Shown here: positions 36,360 through 45,577 of the stretch, in pieces
Position numbering within the stretch: the stretch's first letter is position 1
Layout of the letters: every line of letters starts with the position of its first letter
Assembly (NCBI RefSeq): GCF_900142145.1
Contig: NZ_FQZV01000013.1
Span: 1 to 64,000 of the forward strand
Reading direction: 5' to 3'
Origin: Geosporobacter subterraneus DSM 17957
GTDB taxonomy: Bacteria; Bacillota; Clostridia; Peptostreptococcales; Thermotaleaceae
Length of the DNA stretch: 64,000 bases
Position numbers and translations under genes: made by a program
Notes under the pieces: generated by a model
Database searches by the model: none
Seen by the model: only the letters and a program-made list of their open reading frames with translations
What the model was told of the DNA's origin: nothing

Positions 36360-36730
36360 TAGCCTTCAATAGCCTCCTTTGCTCTTTCATCAATGATAGC
36401 TGCAATTCTTGGATCAGCGCCAATATGTCCCGCCATAATAAATTCTACCTTTGGATATTTCTCTTTTAATTGCTCTAGTTGTTCTGGAATGTCAAATTTA
36501 ACATGATTTCCTAGGAATATAAACATTGGAACAATGACGATTCTTTCCGCCCCCTGCTGAATAAGGGCTTCAATTCCCTCCTCAAAGCTTGGCTTTGAAA
36601 TCTGTAAGGACCCCATGCCTATAAATTCAAATTTACTAATTTTTTTCACCTGCTCAACAATTTGAAAGAATATTTCATCTGCCTCTTGGGCTTGACTGCC
36701 ATGACCTAAAACAAATAATGCATTCTTCAT
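36359..36730 (-). CDS. cbiX: Sirohydrochlorin cobaltochelatase, short CbiX form
   Basis: A 123-residue single-domain chelatase of the CbiX(S)/SirB type. His ligands are in VLGHGSQAQEAD and MFIFLGNHVKFDIPEQL. It inserts cobalt in sirohydrochlorin. The short form must dimerise to match the two-domain CbiX/CbiK. No CbiK is present in the window. Confidence 0.92.
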   Translation of the reverse strand: MKNALFVLGHGSQAQEADEIFFQIVEQVKKISKFEFIGMGSLQISKPSFEEGIEALIQQGAERIVIVPMFIFLGNHVKFDIPEQLEQLKEKYPKVEFIMAGHIGADPRIAAIIDERAKEAIEG

Positions 36731-36741
36731 TTTACATCCTC

Positions 36742-37626
36742 CTACTTGCTTTCAATTATTTTAACTCCGCCTTCTACAATCCTTGTTTCAAAGCTGCGGG
36801 GATAACTATTAAAAACGCCTATATCCGAGAACTTCCTTTTTACAGCTTCCAAATCCACAATCTCTTTATCATATAAAATCCCGATAACGGTTCCACTATG
36901 GGCCACATTCACCCCAAAGCACCCTAGGGCTAATACCGTATCAATGATTTCTTCCAATTTATCCTTTGGCAGGATATTTTGATTGGTTAGGGCACTTAAG
37001 GTAGCCGCCTTTCCCAAGCCACCGGTATCCTTCGTTCTACAGCTTTCTTGAAATATCTGATAGGCTTTCTCAATCTTGTTTTTATTTTCCAGTCTTTCCT
37101 TCGTATAATCATTCTTTCGAAAATCCTGGGTATCTAAAATCTTCTCTGATTCCAGTACAAAAACATCCAGTGACGGAATCCAGTCGCTGCTCTCTATCCG
37201 TATACCCTTCAAATGATCAAATAAAGTCAGCGTGGGGAAAATGGTACTGTCCGTCGGTTCAATGGCAACGCACAATCTTCCCAGATCGTCTCTTGAAATC
37301 TCTTTGCCCAGCAGAGCTGCTGTTGCAACAATGGAGGCTGCAATATCAGCGGTACTGCTGGCCATTCCCTTGGCCACCGGAATATGTGAAACCACCTCTA
37401 CAGAAAGAGTGTCTCCGATCTTCCGTGGCAGTCCAAAGTACTCTAGAGTCCTATACATCCCCTCTACCGCTTTTCTCCGATCCATTGTTCTTGCAGGTAC
37501 TTTCGATTCTTCTATCGTTACGGCAGCATATAAATCAATGGGGTATGAAATTAACTTTTCACTTGTACCGATCACTCCCTGCAACAGTTCGCCGCAGGAA
37601 GCGGGGCAAATGGCTTTAGCTTTCAT
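36742..37626 (-). CDS. GHMP kinase, PduX-like L-threonine kinase
   Basis: A 294-residue GHMP kinase with ATP motif VAKGMASSTADIAAS and N-terminal CPASCGELLQGVIG, which is characteristic of PduX-type threonine kinases. It would make L-threonine phosphate for the CobD decarboxylase encoded immediately upstream, the two steps giving (R)-1-amino-2-propanol phosphate. Its start overlaps the cobD stop by 11 bp. Confidence 0.88.
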   Translation of the reverse strand: MKAKAICPASCGELLQGVIGTSEKLISYPIDLYAAVTIEESKVPARTMDRRKAVEGMYRTLEYFGLPRKIGDTLSVEVVSHIPVAKGMASSTADIAASIVATAALLGKEISRDDLGRLCVAIEPTDSTIFPTLTLFDHLKGIRIESSDWIPSLDVFVLESEKILDTQDFRKNDYTKERLENKNKIEKAYQIFQESCRTKDTGGLGKAATLSALTNQNILPKDKLEEIIDTVLALGCFGVNVAHSGTVIGILYDKEIVDLEAVKRKFSDIGVFNSYPRSFETRIVEGGVKIIESK

Positions 37627-38698
37627 AGATTACCTCTTTCAACGCTTCAATCAATTTTTCATTAGAACTTCGATCCTTAATGGCAATTCGATAAAACCGA
37701 TTGGTTAAATTTTTGTAATTGCCGCAGCTTCTTATGAGTATTTTTTTCGTCAGCAGTGCTTCTTTCAGACATCTTTCATCCTTATTATAGCTAAAGAATA
37801 TATAATTGGCTTCCGGCTTATATGCTTTAATCCCCTCTATGGCATTCAATTCCTCATAGAATTTATTCTTTTCCTTGTGCAGCCAATCTTTTGTCTCCCG
37901 AATATATGCCTGGTCTTTTAATACTACTTCCCCAGCTAAGGCTGCTAGGCTATTGATGCTCCAAGGCTCCCTATTGTCCCGAATTCGTCTGAGTATATTC
38001 TCATTGGAAGCAACTGCGTAGCCTAATCGAAGGCCTGGAATGGAAAAGAATTTTGTTAAAGCCCGAATAACATAGAGATGATTATATTCCTCCATACAGG
38101 CAATCATGGATTCCTCTTCTCCAGCTTCAACAAAATCCATAAAAGCCTCATCTACCACAAGGCGAATACCAAACACCCGGCATTGCTGAAGGATTTCCAT
38201 CATTTTTTGCCGATTTAGAAATTGGCCAGTGGGATTGTTTGGATTGCACAATACCACTAAGTCAATTTCCGGATTGAGCATCTTTTTAAAGCCTTCGTCA
38301 ATTTGAAAATCGTTGTCTTCTTTTAGATAGTAATAATGTACCTCGCTGCCGGCTTTTAAGAGTGCTCTCTCATATTCGGCAAAGGTAGGTGCTAAAATAA
38401 GACTGTTTTTCGAATTCAGAGAGGCGGCCAATGCAAAAATGATTTCAGTAGCCCCGTTGCCTACAGTGATCCACTGCTCATTCACTCCATGGTAAGCCGC
38501 AATCGCCCCTACCAGTGCCTTATAATCAGGGTCTGGATACCGCTCAATACTATGGATGTTTTGAATCAAAGCTTCTTTTAGCGAATTTGGAATCCCTAGA
38601 GGATTGATATTGGCACTAAAATCAAGAATTTCCTCTATTGCAATACCTCGTTCCATTGCTGCTTCATAAATATTTCCACCATGCTTAGCTACCTTCAT
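37616..38698 (-). CDS. cobD: L-threonine-O-3-phosphate decarboxylase (CobD)
   Basis: A 360-residue PLP enzyme of aminotransferase fold I. HGGNIYEAAMERGI and DFSANINPLGIP are the CobD N-terminal signature, and the PLP lysine is in IRALTKFFSIPGLRLGYAV. It supplies aminopropanol phosphate for the nucleotide loop. Start ATG 38698 has GGGGGAT upstream; an in-frame start at 38731 lies inside cbiB and lacks a site. Confidence 0.93.
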   Translation of the reverse strand: MKVAKHGGNIYEAAMERGIAIEEILDFSANINPLGIPNSLKEALIQNIHSIERYPDPDYKALVGAIAAYHGVNEQWITVGNGATEIIFALAASLNSKNSLILAPTFAEYERALLKAGSEVHYYYLKEDNDFQIDEGFKKMLNPEIDLVVLCNPNNPTGQFLNRQKMMEILQQCRVFGIRLVVDEAFMDFVEAGEEESMIACMEEYNHLYVIRALTKFFSIPGLRLGYAVASNENILRRIRDNREPWSINSLAALAGEVVLKDQAYIRETKDWLHKEKNKFYEELNAIEGIKAYKPEANYIFFSYNKDERCLKEALLTKKILIRSCGNYKNLTNRFYRIAIKDRSSNEKLIEALKEVIYES

Positions 38699-39663
38699 AA
38701 CCCAATCCCCCATTGTGTATATGCAACCCATCGAATAAGGGTAAAAAAGAACATTCCCACTGCCGATGCGCCATACATGATTTTTATTGTCCGAAGAATG
38801 TCTTCTGTATCTAATTCCTTTAACTTATCTCCTATCGTTGGTTTCTCAACCAATTGTCCAAAATAGGAGTTCGTTCCCCCGATTTGAATATTGAGAGCTC
38901 CCGCAACAGCAGCCTCGGGATATCCGCTGTTTGGACTCTTGTGATTTCTACTGTCCCGGCGTAAGATCCTTAAGCTGTTGGACCAGTCATATCCCAGCAA
39001 TCCTGAGGATACAACGATAAAAAGTCCCGTAAGCCTGGCCGGAATAAGGTTTATCAGGTCGTCCAGTTTTGCTGATGCCCACCCAAAATGGAGATATTTC
39101 TCATTCTTATAGCCTACCATAGAATCCAGGGTATTGATGGCTTTATAGGCCATCCCCAAAGGGGCTCCACCAATAAAGATGTAGCATAAGGGCCCTATAA
39201 TTCCATCAGATATGTTTTCTGCAACGGTTTCAACCGCTCCCCGGGTAATCTCCTGTTCATTTAAATGAGTAGTGTCCCTTCCTACGATGTAAGAAAGAAA
39301 CCTTCGCGCTTCAAGGATATCTCCCTGCTTTAATTTTATATATACCTTTCTGCTCTCCACATCCAGACTTTTCGTTGCTAATATCTGAAAGATCAGAAAG
39401 GTTTCCATAATCCATCGGAAAGCCGGATGAAACCAATCCGCAATCCATAGCAGCAGATAAATAAGCAGATAGCTGCTGCTTACAACCATAAGGACAAGTA
39501 TTATTCCTCCAAGCTTTTCTAAGACTGGTCCCTTAAAAATTTTTCGCAGTCCTCGCTCTGTACTACTGATCCCATTGCCAATAAATCGTATAGGATGTGG
39601 AATCCAATAAGGGTCTCCAAAAACCAGATCACAAATATATCCCACTAAGATTTTGATCATCAC
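38695..39663 (-). CDS. cbiB: Adenosylcobinamide-phosphate synthase
   Basis: A 322-residue integral membrane protein with four to six membrane segments. [25 protein letters not shown] is the family N-terminal signature, and [18 protein letters not shown] and [18 protein letters not shown] are conserved loops. It amidates cobyric acid with aminopropanol (phosphate). Overlaps cobQ by four bases. Confidence 0.95.
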   Translation of the reverse strand: MMIKILVGYICDLVFGDPYWIPHPIRFIGNGISSTERGLRKIFKGPVLEKLGGIILVLMVVSSSYLLIYLLLWIADWFHPAFRWIMETFLIFQILATKSLDVESRKVYIKLKQGDILEARRFLSYIVGRDTTHLNEQEITRGAVETVAENISDGIIGPLCYIFIGGAPLGMAYKAINTLDSMVGYKNEKYLHFGWASAKLDDLINLIPARLTGLFIVVSSGLLGYDWSNSLRILRRDSRNHKSPNSGYPEAAVAGALNIQIGGTNSYFGQLVEKPTIGDKLKELDTEDILRTIKIMYGASAVGMFFFTLIRWVAYTQWGIGL

Positions 39664-41189
39664 TGTTCTCCATTTAAGATACTGTAAATCTTCTCCATAT
39701 TTATATTCTCTCGTACAATTTGTGCCAGCTTGTTATACTCAGCCTCTTTAAAAGCCTGGAAGCTCTCGATGGTACTTCCCTTTTCCTCCAGTCCCTTTGC
39801 CCTGCGTATATTATTTAATACCTTTCTCGTAAATGGAATATTGTCGAAAATACCATGAATGTAGGTTCCCATCACGTTACCTTCCCTATTAACACAGCCA
39901 TCTTTTAGATCCACAGTTTCTCCCAGACGGTTCACGATTTGATTCATGACAATACAATCTTCTCCCAGGCTTGTTTTCCCCATATGTATTTCATATCCTG
40001 AAACCGCCAACCCTTGAGTACCTTCCAGCACGCCCGAAAGCTGAGGAATAATTTTCGCCTCTACCTGGGTTGTTACCTTTTCCAGTTCAAAGACAGTTTC
40101 TACATCTAAGAGTCCCAACCCATTCATTTCTTCGATGGAGCTTTCTGTGCCATGAGGATCGTGCAGTCTTTTCCCAAGCATTTGATATCCCCCGCAAATA
40201 CCTACAATAAGCTTTCCATTGCGGTGAAGTTTTAGGATTTGTTCTGCTAATCCGCTTTCTTTTATATACAGCAAGTCTTCAATCGTATTTTTCGAGCCAG
40301 GTAAAATTAAAATATCCGGATCTCCAATCTGTTCTCCACGCATTACATATCTTAGCTCTACGTCTTCCTGCGTTTCAAAGACGTTAAAGTCTGTGAAATT
40401 AGAGACATGAGGAAGATATAGCACCTCAACCTTAATCTGCCGCCCTTGTCTGTTTTGTGAGCGGAAACGTTCTGCTAAACTATCCTCGTCCTCAATTTGA
40501 ACGTTATAATATGGAATTACTCCTAATACAGGGATTTTTACTATATCCTCCAGCATCTGAATGCCTGGCTTCAGAATTTCTACGTCTCCCCGAAACTTAT
40601 TAATAATAATTCCTTTTACACGCCTTCTTTCTTCTTCAGTTAGCAGCATCATGGTACCTGCCAGTGATGCGAACACACCGCCGCGATCAATGTCTCCAAT
40701 CAGAATCACCGGAGCATCTGCCATTTCTGCCATGCCCATATTTACAAGGTCATTTTCGCGGAGATTGATTTCCGCAGGGCTTCCTGCACCTTCCAATACA
40801 ATAATATCGTACTCCGTTGATAGGCTGTCAAAGGTTTCCTTCACCATTTGCGAAAGCTCAGGCTTAAATTCATGATACTCCATAGCTGTCATATTTTTAA
40901 ATACTTTCCCATTTAGTATTACCTGACACTTTTTATCGCTGGTAGGTTTAAGTAATACGGGATTCATACGCACATCGGCTTCTACACAAGCCGCCTCCGC
41001 TTGGACCACTTGTGCTCTTCCCATCTCCAGCCCCTCTTTTGTAATATAGGAATTCAGAGCCATATTCTGAGACTTAAAGGGAGCTACCCGATAACCGTCC
41101 TGTTGAAATATCCTGCAAAAAGCTGCAGTAATCAGACTCTTCCCAACAGATGAAGCTGTACCTTGAAACATCAATCTCTTATTCTCCAT
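39660..41189 (-). CDS. cobQ: Cobyric acid synthase
   Basis: A 509-residue glutamine amidotransferase (CbiP/CobQ). The N terminus is an ATP-binding dethiobiotin-synthetase-like domain ([22 protein letters not shown]); the C terminus is a class I GATase with the nucleophile in [16 protein letters not shown] and a His in [10 protein letters not shown]. It amidates four side chains. ATG 41189 has AAAGGGGAT upstream and overlaps the cbiA stop by 11 bp; a 41-codon upstream extension is inside cbiA. Confidence 0.95.
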   Translation of the reverse strand: MENKRLMFQGTASSVGKSLITAAFCRIFQQDGYRVAPFKSQNMALNSYITKEGLEMGRAQVVQAEAACVEADVRMNPVLLKPTSDKKCQVILNGKVFKNMTAMEYHEFKPELSQMVKETFDSLSTEYDIIVLEGAGSPAEINLRENDLVNMGMAEMADAPVILIGDIDRGGVFASLAGTMMLLTEEERRRVKGIIINKFRGDVEILKPGIQMLEDIVKIPVLGVIPYYNVQIEDEDSLAERFRSQNRQGRQIKVEVLYLPHVSNFTDFNVFETQEDVELRYVMRGEQIGDPDILILPGSKNTIEDLLYIKESGLAEQILKLHRNGKLIVGICGGYQMLGKRLHDPHGTESSIEEMNGLGLLDVETVFELEKVTTQVEAKIIPQLSGVLEGTQGLAVSGYEIHMGKTSLGEDCIVMNQIVNRLGETVDLKDGCVNREGNVMGTYIHGIFDNIPFTRKVLNNIRRAKGLEEKGSTIESFQAFKEAEYNKLAQIVRENINMEKIYSILNGEQ

Positions 41190-42588
41190 GACGATCCCCT
41201 TTCCCATCCATAAAGTTTCTACAATTCTCAACGAAATCCTTAGCAAGCTCCTTACGATTATAAAAGTGAATATGGGCATAACCTGCCAGTACATTTTGCT
41301 TTTGCAGACCACAGTACCATGAATTCACCAGTTCTCCATTTCTTCGCTTCTCCACCCTGTAAGCAAACGCTTCATCTTTTGACATTGAAATAACTGATCG
41401 GTGAAACTCATGACCCTTTACGCCAACTGGATTATGACTGATCACACAAGGCTTCTCAATGTTTACCTCTACATATCCGAATCGCTGCAGACGATTGGTC
41501 ATGGTTGTTTCCGCCTCGAAAACCCCCACCATTTCATGACGCCTTCCCTCAAGGGTTGTTATGGCCTCCGTCAAATACATCAGTCCTCCGCACTCGGCAT
41601 AGGTGGGTATCCCCTGATCTACTGCAGTTTTTATGGACTCCCTCATGGAGACATTTTTTTCTAGCTGCTCTGCAAATACTTCCGGAAATCCGCCGCCAAA
41701 GTACAGGCCATGAAGAGCCTCCGGAAGTTTTTCATCCTCCAGAGGGCTAAAATAAACTAATTTTGCCCCCAATTCCTCTAATAAATCTAAATTATCTCTA
41801 TAGTAAAAGTTAAATGCTTTATCCATTGCCACACCAATATGTACCTGTTCAAATTTCAGTACTTCTTTTGGAGGATCTGTTTCTCCCTGCAGAGATTGAG
41901 CTTTGTTGCTAATTTGGATCAATTGATCAAGGTCAATGGTTTCTTCAACCATTTCCCCAATTTCATCGATCTTCTTTTTCAAATCTTCCACTTCTACACT
42001 GGGAATTAGTCCAAGATGTCTGCTTTTTAACTGAATGGCTGTATTCGTCTTCATATACCCTATACACGGAATCCCCGTATATTTTTCAATAGCTGCCTTT
42101 AGCAGTTCGTAATGTTTTTCTCCAGACAGGTTGTTAATGATGATTCCCTGTATATTTACGCTGGGATCAAAGACCTTATAGCCTAATACCTGGGCAGCAG
42201 CACTGGCAGACATTCCGTTTCCATTAATGATAAGAATCACCGGCGCATGAATAATCTTTGAGATATGTGCAGTGCTCCCTTGATCCTTCTCGATTCCAAA
42301 GCCGTCATACAGGCCCATCACACCTTCTATGACGGATATATCTTTTCCAGAAGCGTTTTTCATAAACAATTTTTTAACCACTGCACCCTCTAACATCCAG
42401 CCGTCTAAGTTTCGGGAAGCGTTCCCCGTGACAAAGCTGTGAAACGCAGGATCAATATAATCTGGCCCCACCTTGAAGGGCTGTACTTCAAAGCCTCTTT
42501 TCTTTAAGGCTGCCATAACACCTATGGAGATTGTTGTTTTTCCTACACCGCTTTGCGTACCTGCCAAGACAAACCTGGGGTAATTCAT
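41179..42588 (-). CDS. cbiA: Cobyrinic acid a,c-diamide synthase
   Basis: A 469-residue relative of CobQ with N-terminal [27 protein letters not shown] cut here to its motif [10 protein letters not shown], and GATase block [15 protein letters not shown]. It amidates the a and c side chains. It is the first gene after the cobalamin riboswitch, separated from the switch terminator by about 30 bases that hold the ribosome site. Confidence 0.94.
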   Translation of the reverse strand: MNYPRFVLAGTQSGVGKTTISIGVMAALKKRGFEVQPFKVGPDYIDPAFHSFVTGNASRNLDGWMLEGAVVKKLFMKNASGKDISVIEGVMGLYDGFGIEKDQGSTAHISKIIHAPVILIINGNGMSASAAAQVLGYKVFDPSVNIQGIIINNLSGEKHYELLKAAIEKYTGIPCIGYMKTNTAIQLKSRHLGLIPSVEVEDLKKKIDEIGEMVEETIDLDQLIQISNKAQSLQGETDPPKEVLKFEQVHIGVAMDKAFNFYYRDNLDLLEELGAKLVYFSPLEDEKLPEALHGLYFGGGFPEVFAEQLEKNVSMRESIKTAVDQGIPTYAECGGLMYLTEAITTLEGRRHEMVGVFEAETTMTNRLQRFGYVEVNIEKPCVISHNPVGVKGHEFHRSVISMSKDEAFAYRVEKRRNGELVNSWYCGLQKQNVLAGYAHIHFYNRKELAKDFVENCRNFMDGKGDRHGE

Positions 42589-42610
42589 CTATACTCTTCC
42601 CTTCTCCAAG

Positions 42611-42645
42611 TAATAAATAAAAACCCTAACCATCTCGGTTAGGGT
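42611..42645 (-). terminator. Terminator of the cobalamin riboswitch
   Basis: ACCCTAACC-GAGAT-GGTTAGGGT followed by TTTTATTTATTA on the minus strand, placed between the aptamer and cbiA. This is the expression platform: coenzyme B12 binding should favour termination and shut off the whole downstream cluster. Confidence 0.85.
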
Positions 42646-42654
42646 ATGAACACA

Positions 42655-42870
42655 CAATTGTACATCCCACTTTTTCCTTCCCGCCGAAGGCAATACAGCA
42701 GATCACAACAGGCAGGTCTCCTGACTCGTGAATCTACTTACTTTCGGCGCCTTCCTTGTATCCCAAGTGGCATTGTGCCAATTTCATCCTCACTCACAGT
42801 AGCGGGGGCTGTGTCGGTCTTTCACCGAACTTCCCTATTAAGTACTTCGACACCTGTTTGTATCATATTT
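42655..42870 (-). promoter_or_regulatory. Cobalamin (adenosylcobalamin) riboswitch
   Basis: The minus strand has the aptamer blocks GGGAAGTTCGGTGAAAGACC, ACACAGCCCCCGCTACTGTGA and GCCACTTGGG, ending in the B12 box AGTCAGGAGACCTGCCTG (about 42726-42709). It heads the transcript that runs from cbiA towards hemL. Boundaries are approximate. Confidence 0.96.
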
Positions 42871-42989
42871 ACTTGCTTACATGGTATCAAACTTTTTGTT
42901 AATTATCAATAGATTTCTTTAAATTTTCCTGGTTTTATGTAATATAAGCATATTTTTATGCATTTTATGCATCTGTATTTTTATTATTA

Positions 42990-43577
42990 CTACTGATTTA
43001 AGGCAGTCAGCACAGCATAATTGTCTACAATCTCTATCCTCGTAATCCCACAGTGATCTACCTTGTATTTCCAGTAGTCTTCGATTCCACTCCCTATATA
43101 ATGGGCCAGTGTAGCACGTATACAACCGGCATGAGATACGATAAGTATCCTTTTATTCTGATGCTCCTTCACAATTTTTTCTATAGCTTCAATGATACGC
43201 CGATACATTATCACCAGGCTTTCACCTTCCGGCACAGCATAATTGAGCCAGTCTGCTTCCCAATCCGCAGCTTCCTTGGGATACTGTTCTTTTATATCTC
43301 TATAGGTTAATTCTTCCCATTTTCCAAAATTGAGTTCTCTAAGCTCTTTTGATTGTGTCAAGCCAACATGATGATAGGCATTAATCCTTTCAGCAGTCTG
43401 AACCGTGCGCTTCAAATCACTGCAATAAATATGCTGAATTGTCTCTTCCCTGAGCTTGTCTGCAGCTCTTTTTGCCTGTAGAAGCCCTTCTTCTGTTAAA
43501 CAGGAATCTGACCAACCACAATACTTTTTCTGGTAATTCAATTGTGTTTCCCCATGTCTTACAAGTATTAGTTCCAT
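42990..43577 (-). CDS. cobC: Alpha-ribazole-5'-phosphate phosphatase
   Basis: A 195-residue histidine phosphatase: LVRHGETQLNYQKKYCGWSD with the catalytic His, a second His in ILIVSHAGCIRA. Its place after cobS supports the alpha-ribazole or adenosylcobalamin phosphate role rather than general metabolism. ATG 43577 has GGTGAGGG upstream. The next gene, cbiA, begins only after the riboswitch. Confidence 0.9.
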   Translation of the reverse strand: MELILVRHGETQLNYQKKYCGWSDSCLTEEGLLQAKRAADKLREETIQHIYCSDLKRTVQTAERINAYHHVGLTQSKELRELNFGKWEELTYRDIKEQYPKEAADWEADWLNYAVPEGESLVIMYRRIIEAIEKIVKEHQNKRILIVSHAGCIRATLAHYIGSGIEDYWKYKVDHCGITRIEIVDNYAVLTALNQ

Positions 43578-43584
43578 AAAACCC

Positions 43585-44325
43585 TCACCTAACAATATTG
43601 AATACTACAAGATGGTAGAATAAATAAACCAGTTCTGCAAGCTCGCAAAGGGCTCCTAAGGTATCTCCTGTCATGCCGTCTATTTTTCCAGTAATATGCC
43701 GGATATATAAAAGACTAAATATACAGACTATCGGCAGAAAAAGTATAGACCAAGAAGTTACGAGAGAAAACAGTAAAGTCATAATACCGGCCATCAGCAG
43801 CTGTCGGTTGTTCACTTTTCCAATATACAAATTACCCATGCCATTGGACCTGGCGTACTTGGCATATCTACTGGCAAATACAAGACTAAATCTTGAAAAA
43901 ACAGGCATTAACAAAAGAATTCCCCCTGCTTTCGATATAGAGATGCTTGATATAAAAGCAACCTTTAACAGTAGAGTTAGCAATATAGCCAAAGCTGCAT
44001 TGGTTCCCAGCCGGCTGTCCTTCATAATCTCAAGGACTCTGTCTTTAGGCCGGTTGCTGTATATACCATCAAAGGTATCCCCTAAGCCATCCAGATGAAG
44101 TCCCCCAGTAATAAATACTTCAATGGCCACAGCCAGCACCGCAGCTGCAAATGGACCTCCCAGCCAATTCCCTAAGTGGTAAAAGGATAATACAAACATA
44201 CCGATGACTAGCCCTACTAAAGGAAAATAGATCACGCCTTCCAAGAAATCCTTCTCATCCACATCCAGTTGAACCAATATTGGAATTCTGGTTAAAAACT
44301 GAATCATTAGGATCAGTCTTTTCAT
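43585..44325 (-). CDS. cobS: Adenosylcobinamide-GDP ribazoletransferase (cobalamin synthase)
   Basis: A 246-residue membrane protein with six or so hydrophobic segments. LIQFLTRIPI near the N terminus and GGLHLDGLGDTFDGIYSNRPKDRVLEIMKDSRLG cut to its acidic motif GLGDTFDGI are family hallmarks; this motif binds divalent metal. It joins adenosylcobinamide-GDP to alpha-ribazole (phosphate). It is contiguous with cobO upstream. Confidence 0.94.
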   Translation of the reverse strand: MKRLILMIQFLTRIPILVQLDVDEKDFLEGVIYFPLVGLVIGMFVLSFYHLGNWLGGPFAAAVLAVAIEVFITGGLHLDGLGDTFDGIYSNRPKDRVLEIMKDSRLGTNAALAILLTLLLKVAFISSISISKAGGILLLMPVFSRFSLVFASRYAKYARSNGMGNLYIGKVNNRQLLMAGIMTLLFSLVTSWSILFLPIVCIFSLLYIRHITGKIDGMTGDTLGALCELAELVYLFYHLVVFNIVR

Positions 44326-44867
44326 TACTGTTCAATTCCTTCCCTTGCATGAATCCCTTTTTGGAAGGGATGCTTAATCATTTTTATTTCAGATACATAA
44401 TCCGCAAGCTCAATGATTTTCTGGGGTACATTTCTACCTGTCAAAATGAGCTCCATATGCTCCGGCTTTTCCTGAATTAACTGACAAATTTGTTCAACAG
44501 AAAGAAGTTTATTAGATAACACGCCCATGATTTCATCTAAAATCAACATATTACAACTCTCTTCTCTGATTACCTGCATGGCAAAATCGAAGCCTTCATC
44601 AATTCTTTTCTTTAGCTCTGCTTTTTCTTCATCATTTAGTGTCCAGAAGAATTTTTTTACTTTGTCAAAGCGAAAAATTTGAAAATCAGGATAAAGCCGC
44701 TCCACACTATGCAGTTCTCCCGAGTCTCCACCCTTTAAGAACTGTATCATATATACCTTGTAGTCTCTCCCCACAGTTCGAAGGGCTTGTCCTAATGCCG
44801 CAGTTGTCTTTCCCTTGCCGTCTCCCGTATAAACCTGTACCAATCCTTTATCAAGCTTCTTTTCCAT
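44325..44867 (-). CDS. cobO: Cob(I)yrinic acid a,c-diamide adenosyltransferase (CobA/CobO/BtuR type)
   Basis: A 180-residue P-loop protein with VYTGDGKGKTTAALGQALR and the conserved LILDEIMGVLSNKLL and ILTGRNVPQKIIELADYVSEI. It adds the 5'-deoxyadenosyl ligand to cob(I)alamin precursors. It lies 16 bp after cobU. Confidence 0.95.
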   Translation of the reverse strand: MEKKLDKGLVQVYTGDGKGKTTAALGQALRTVGRDYKVYMIQFLKGGDSGELHSVERLYPDFQIFRFDKVKKFFWTLNDEEKAELKKRIDEGFDFAMQVIREESCNMLILDEIMGVLSNKLLSVEQICQLIQEKPEHMELILTGRNVPQKIIELADYVSEIKMIKHPFQKGIHAREGIEQ

Positions 44868-44883
44868 ATTTATATCTGCTCCT

Positions 44884-45447
44884 TTACTTGATTCTCATAG
44901 GTATTCCAGATACTGTAAAATAAACCTCATCTGCTTCCTGTGCAATTAACTGATTAATTCTACCCGCTATATCCCTGAAAATCCGCGCCAGTCTGTTTTC
45001 AGGAACAATCCCCATGCCCACTTCGTTGGTTACCATAATCAGCCACACATTATATTCTTGACAGGCTCTAAGAAAGTCAATAAATTGCTGCCGAATTCCT
45101 TCTTCTATCCTATCGATTTCCTCATGTTTTATGGTCTCCCAATCTATACCCTCCTGCTCAAACATAAGATTGGTAGTCATAACTGTAACACAATCCAATA
45201 AAATTGTGTTATGGGTCTGGGCAATCTCCGGTATTATGCGATCTAAATTGCTATATGCTTCATAGGTAGTCCACTGTTGCGGTCTATTCTCCCGATGTTT
45301 CTTAATCCTATCCTTCATTCCCTGATCAAAGGCGATAGCCGTCGCTAGATAAGCCACAGATCCTAGTGCTTCCTTTGCTAGATTTTCAGCAAAAGAACTC
45401 TTTCCGCTTCTAGCTCCGCCTGTAACCAATGTAATTTTGCCCCTCAA
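44884..45447 (-). CDS. cobU: Adenosylcobinamide kinase / adenosylcobinamide-phosphate guanylyltransferase
   Basis: A 187-residue bifunctional enzyme with P-loop LVTGGARSGKSSFAENLA, the guanylylated-His region KKHRENRPQQWTTYEA and VTNEVGMGIVPENRLARIFRDI. It is the first gene of the cobU-cobO-cobS-cobC group, with GAGGTGAT before ATG 45447. No riboswitch precedes this group. CobT, which activates the lower ligand base, is not in the window. Confidence 0.95.
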   Translation of the reverse strand: MRGKITLVTGGARSGKSSFAENLAKEALGSVAYLATAIAFDQGMKDRIKKHRENRPQQWTTYEAYSNLDRIIPEIAQTHNTILLDCVTVMTTNLMFEQEGIDWETIKHEEIDRIEEGIRQQFIDFLRACQEYNVWLIMVTNEVGMGIVPENRLARIFRDIAGRINQLIAQEADEVYFTVSGIPMRIK

Positions 45448-45463
45448 AATATCACCTCAATAC

Positions 45464-45493
45464 TATATAATTTACAATTTGAATAAACTGCAA
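45464..45493 (-). promoter_or_regulatory. Possible promoter of cobU-cobO-cobS-cobC
   Basis: TTGCAG at 45493-45488, an 18-base spacer, TATATA at 45469-45464 on the minus strand. It lies directly downstream of the preceding terminator. The match is moderate. Confidence 0.4.
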
Positions 45494-45520
45494 AAAATAT
45501 GTCCCTACTTTTGAGGGACA
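45492..45520 (-). terminator. Terminator of the lipase-like gene
   Basis: TGTCCCT and AGGGACA around a 7-base loop, followed by TATTTTTT on the minus strand, 58 bp past the stop codon. Confidence 0.8.
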
Positions 45521-45577
45521 CCTTCTATACTATATTTAGACTATACCAGATTTTTGAATATTATGCAATTCCTTTCC

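Noticed and set aside
37170-37708. Overlapping plus-strand frames of about 150 codons
   Set aside because: They are antisense shadows of the GHMP kinase and cobD genes with biased composition and no start signal.
41190-41312. Longer N terminus for cobQ
   Set aside because: The extension is the end of cbiA in another frame; ATG 41189 has the ribosome site and the family N-terminal motif.
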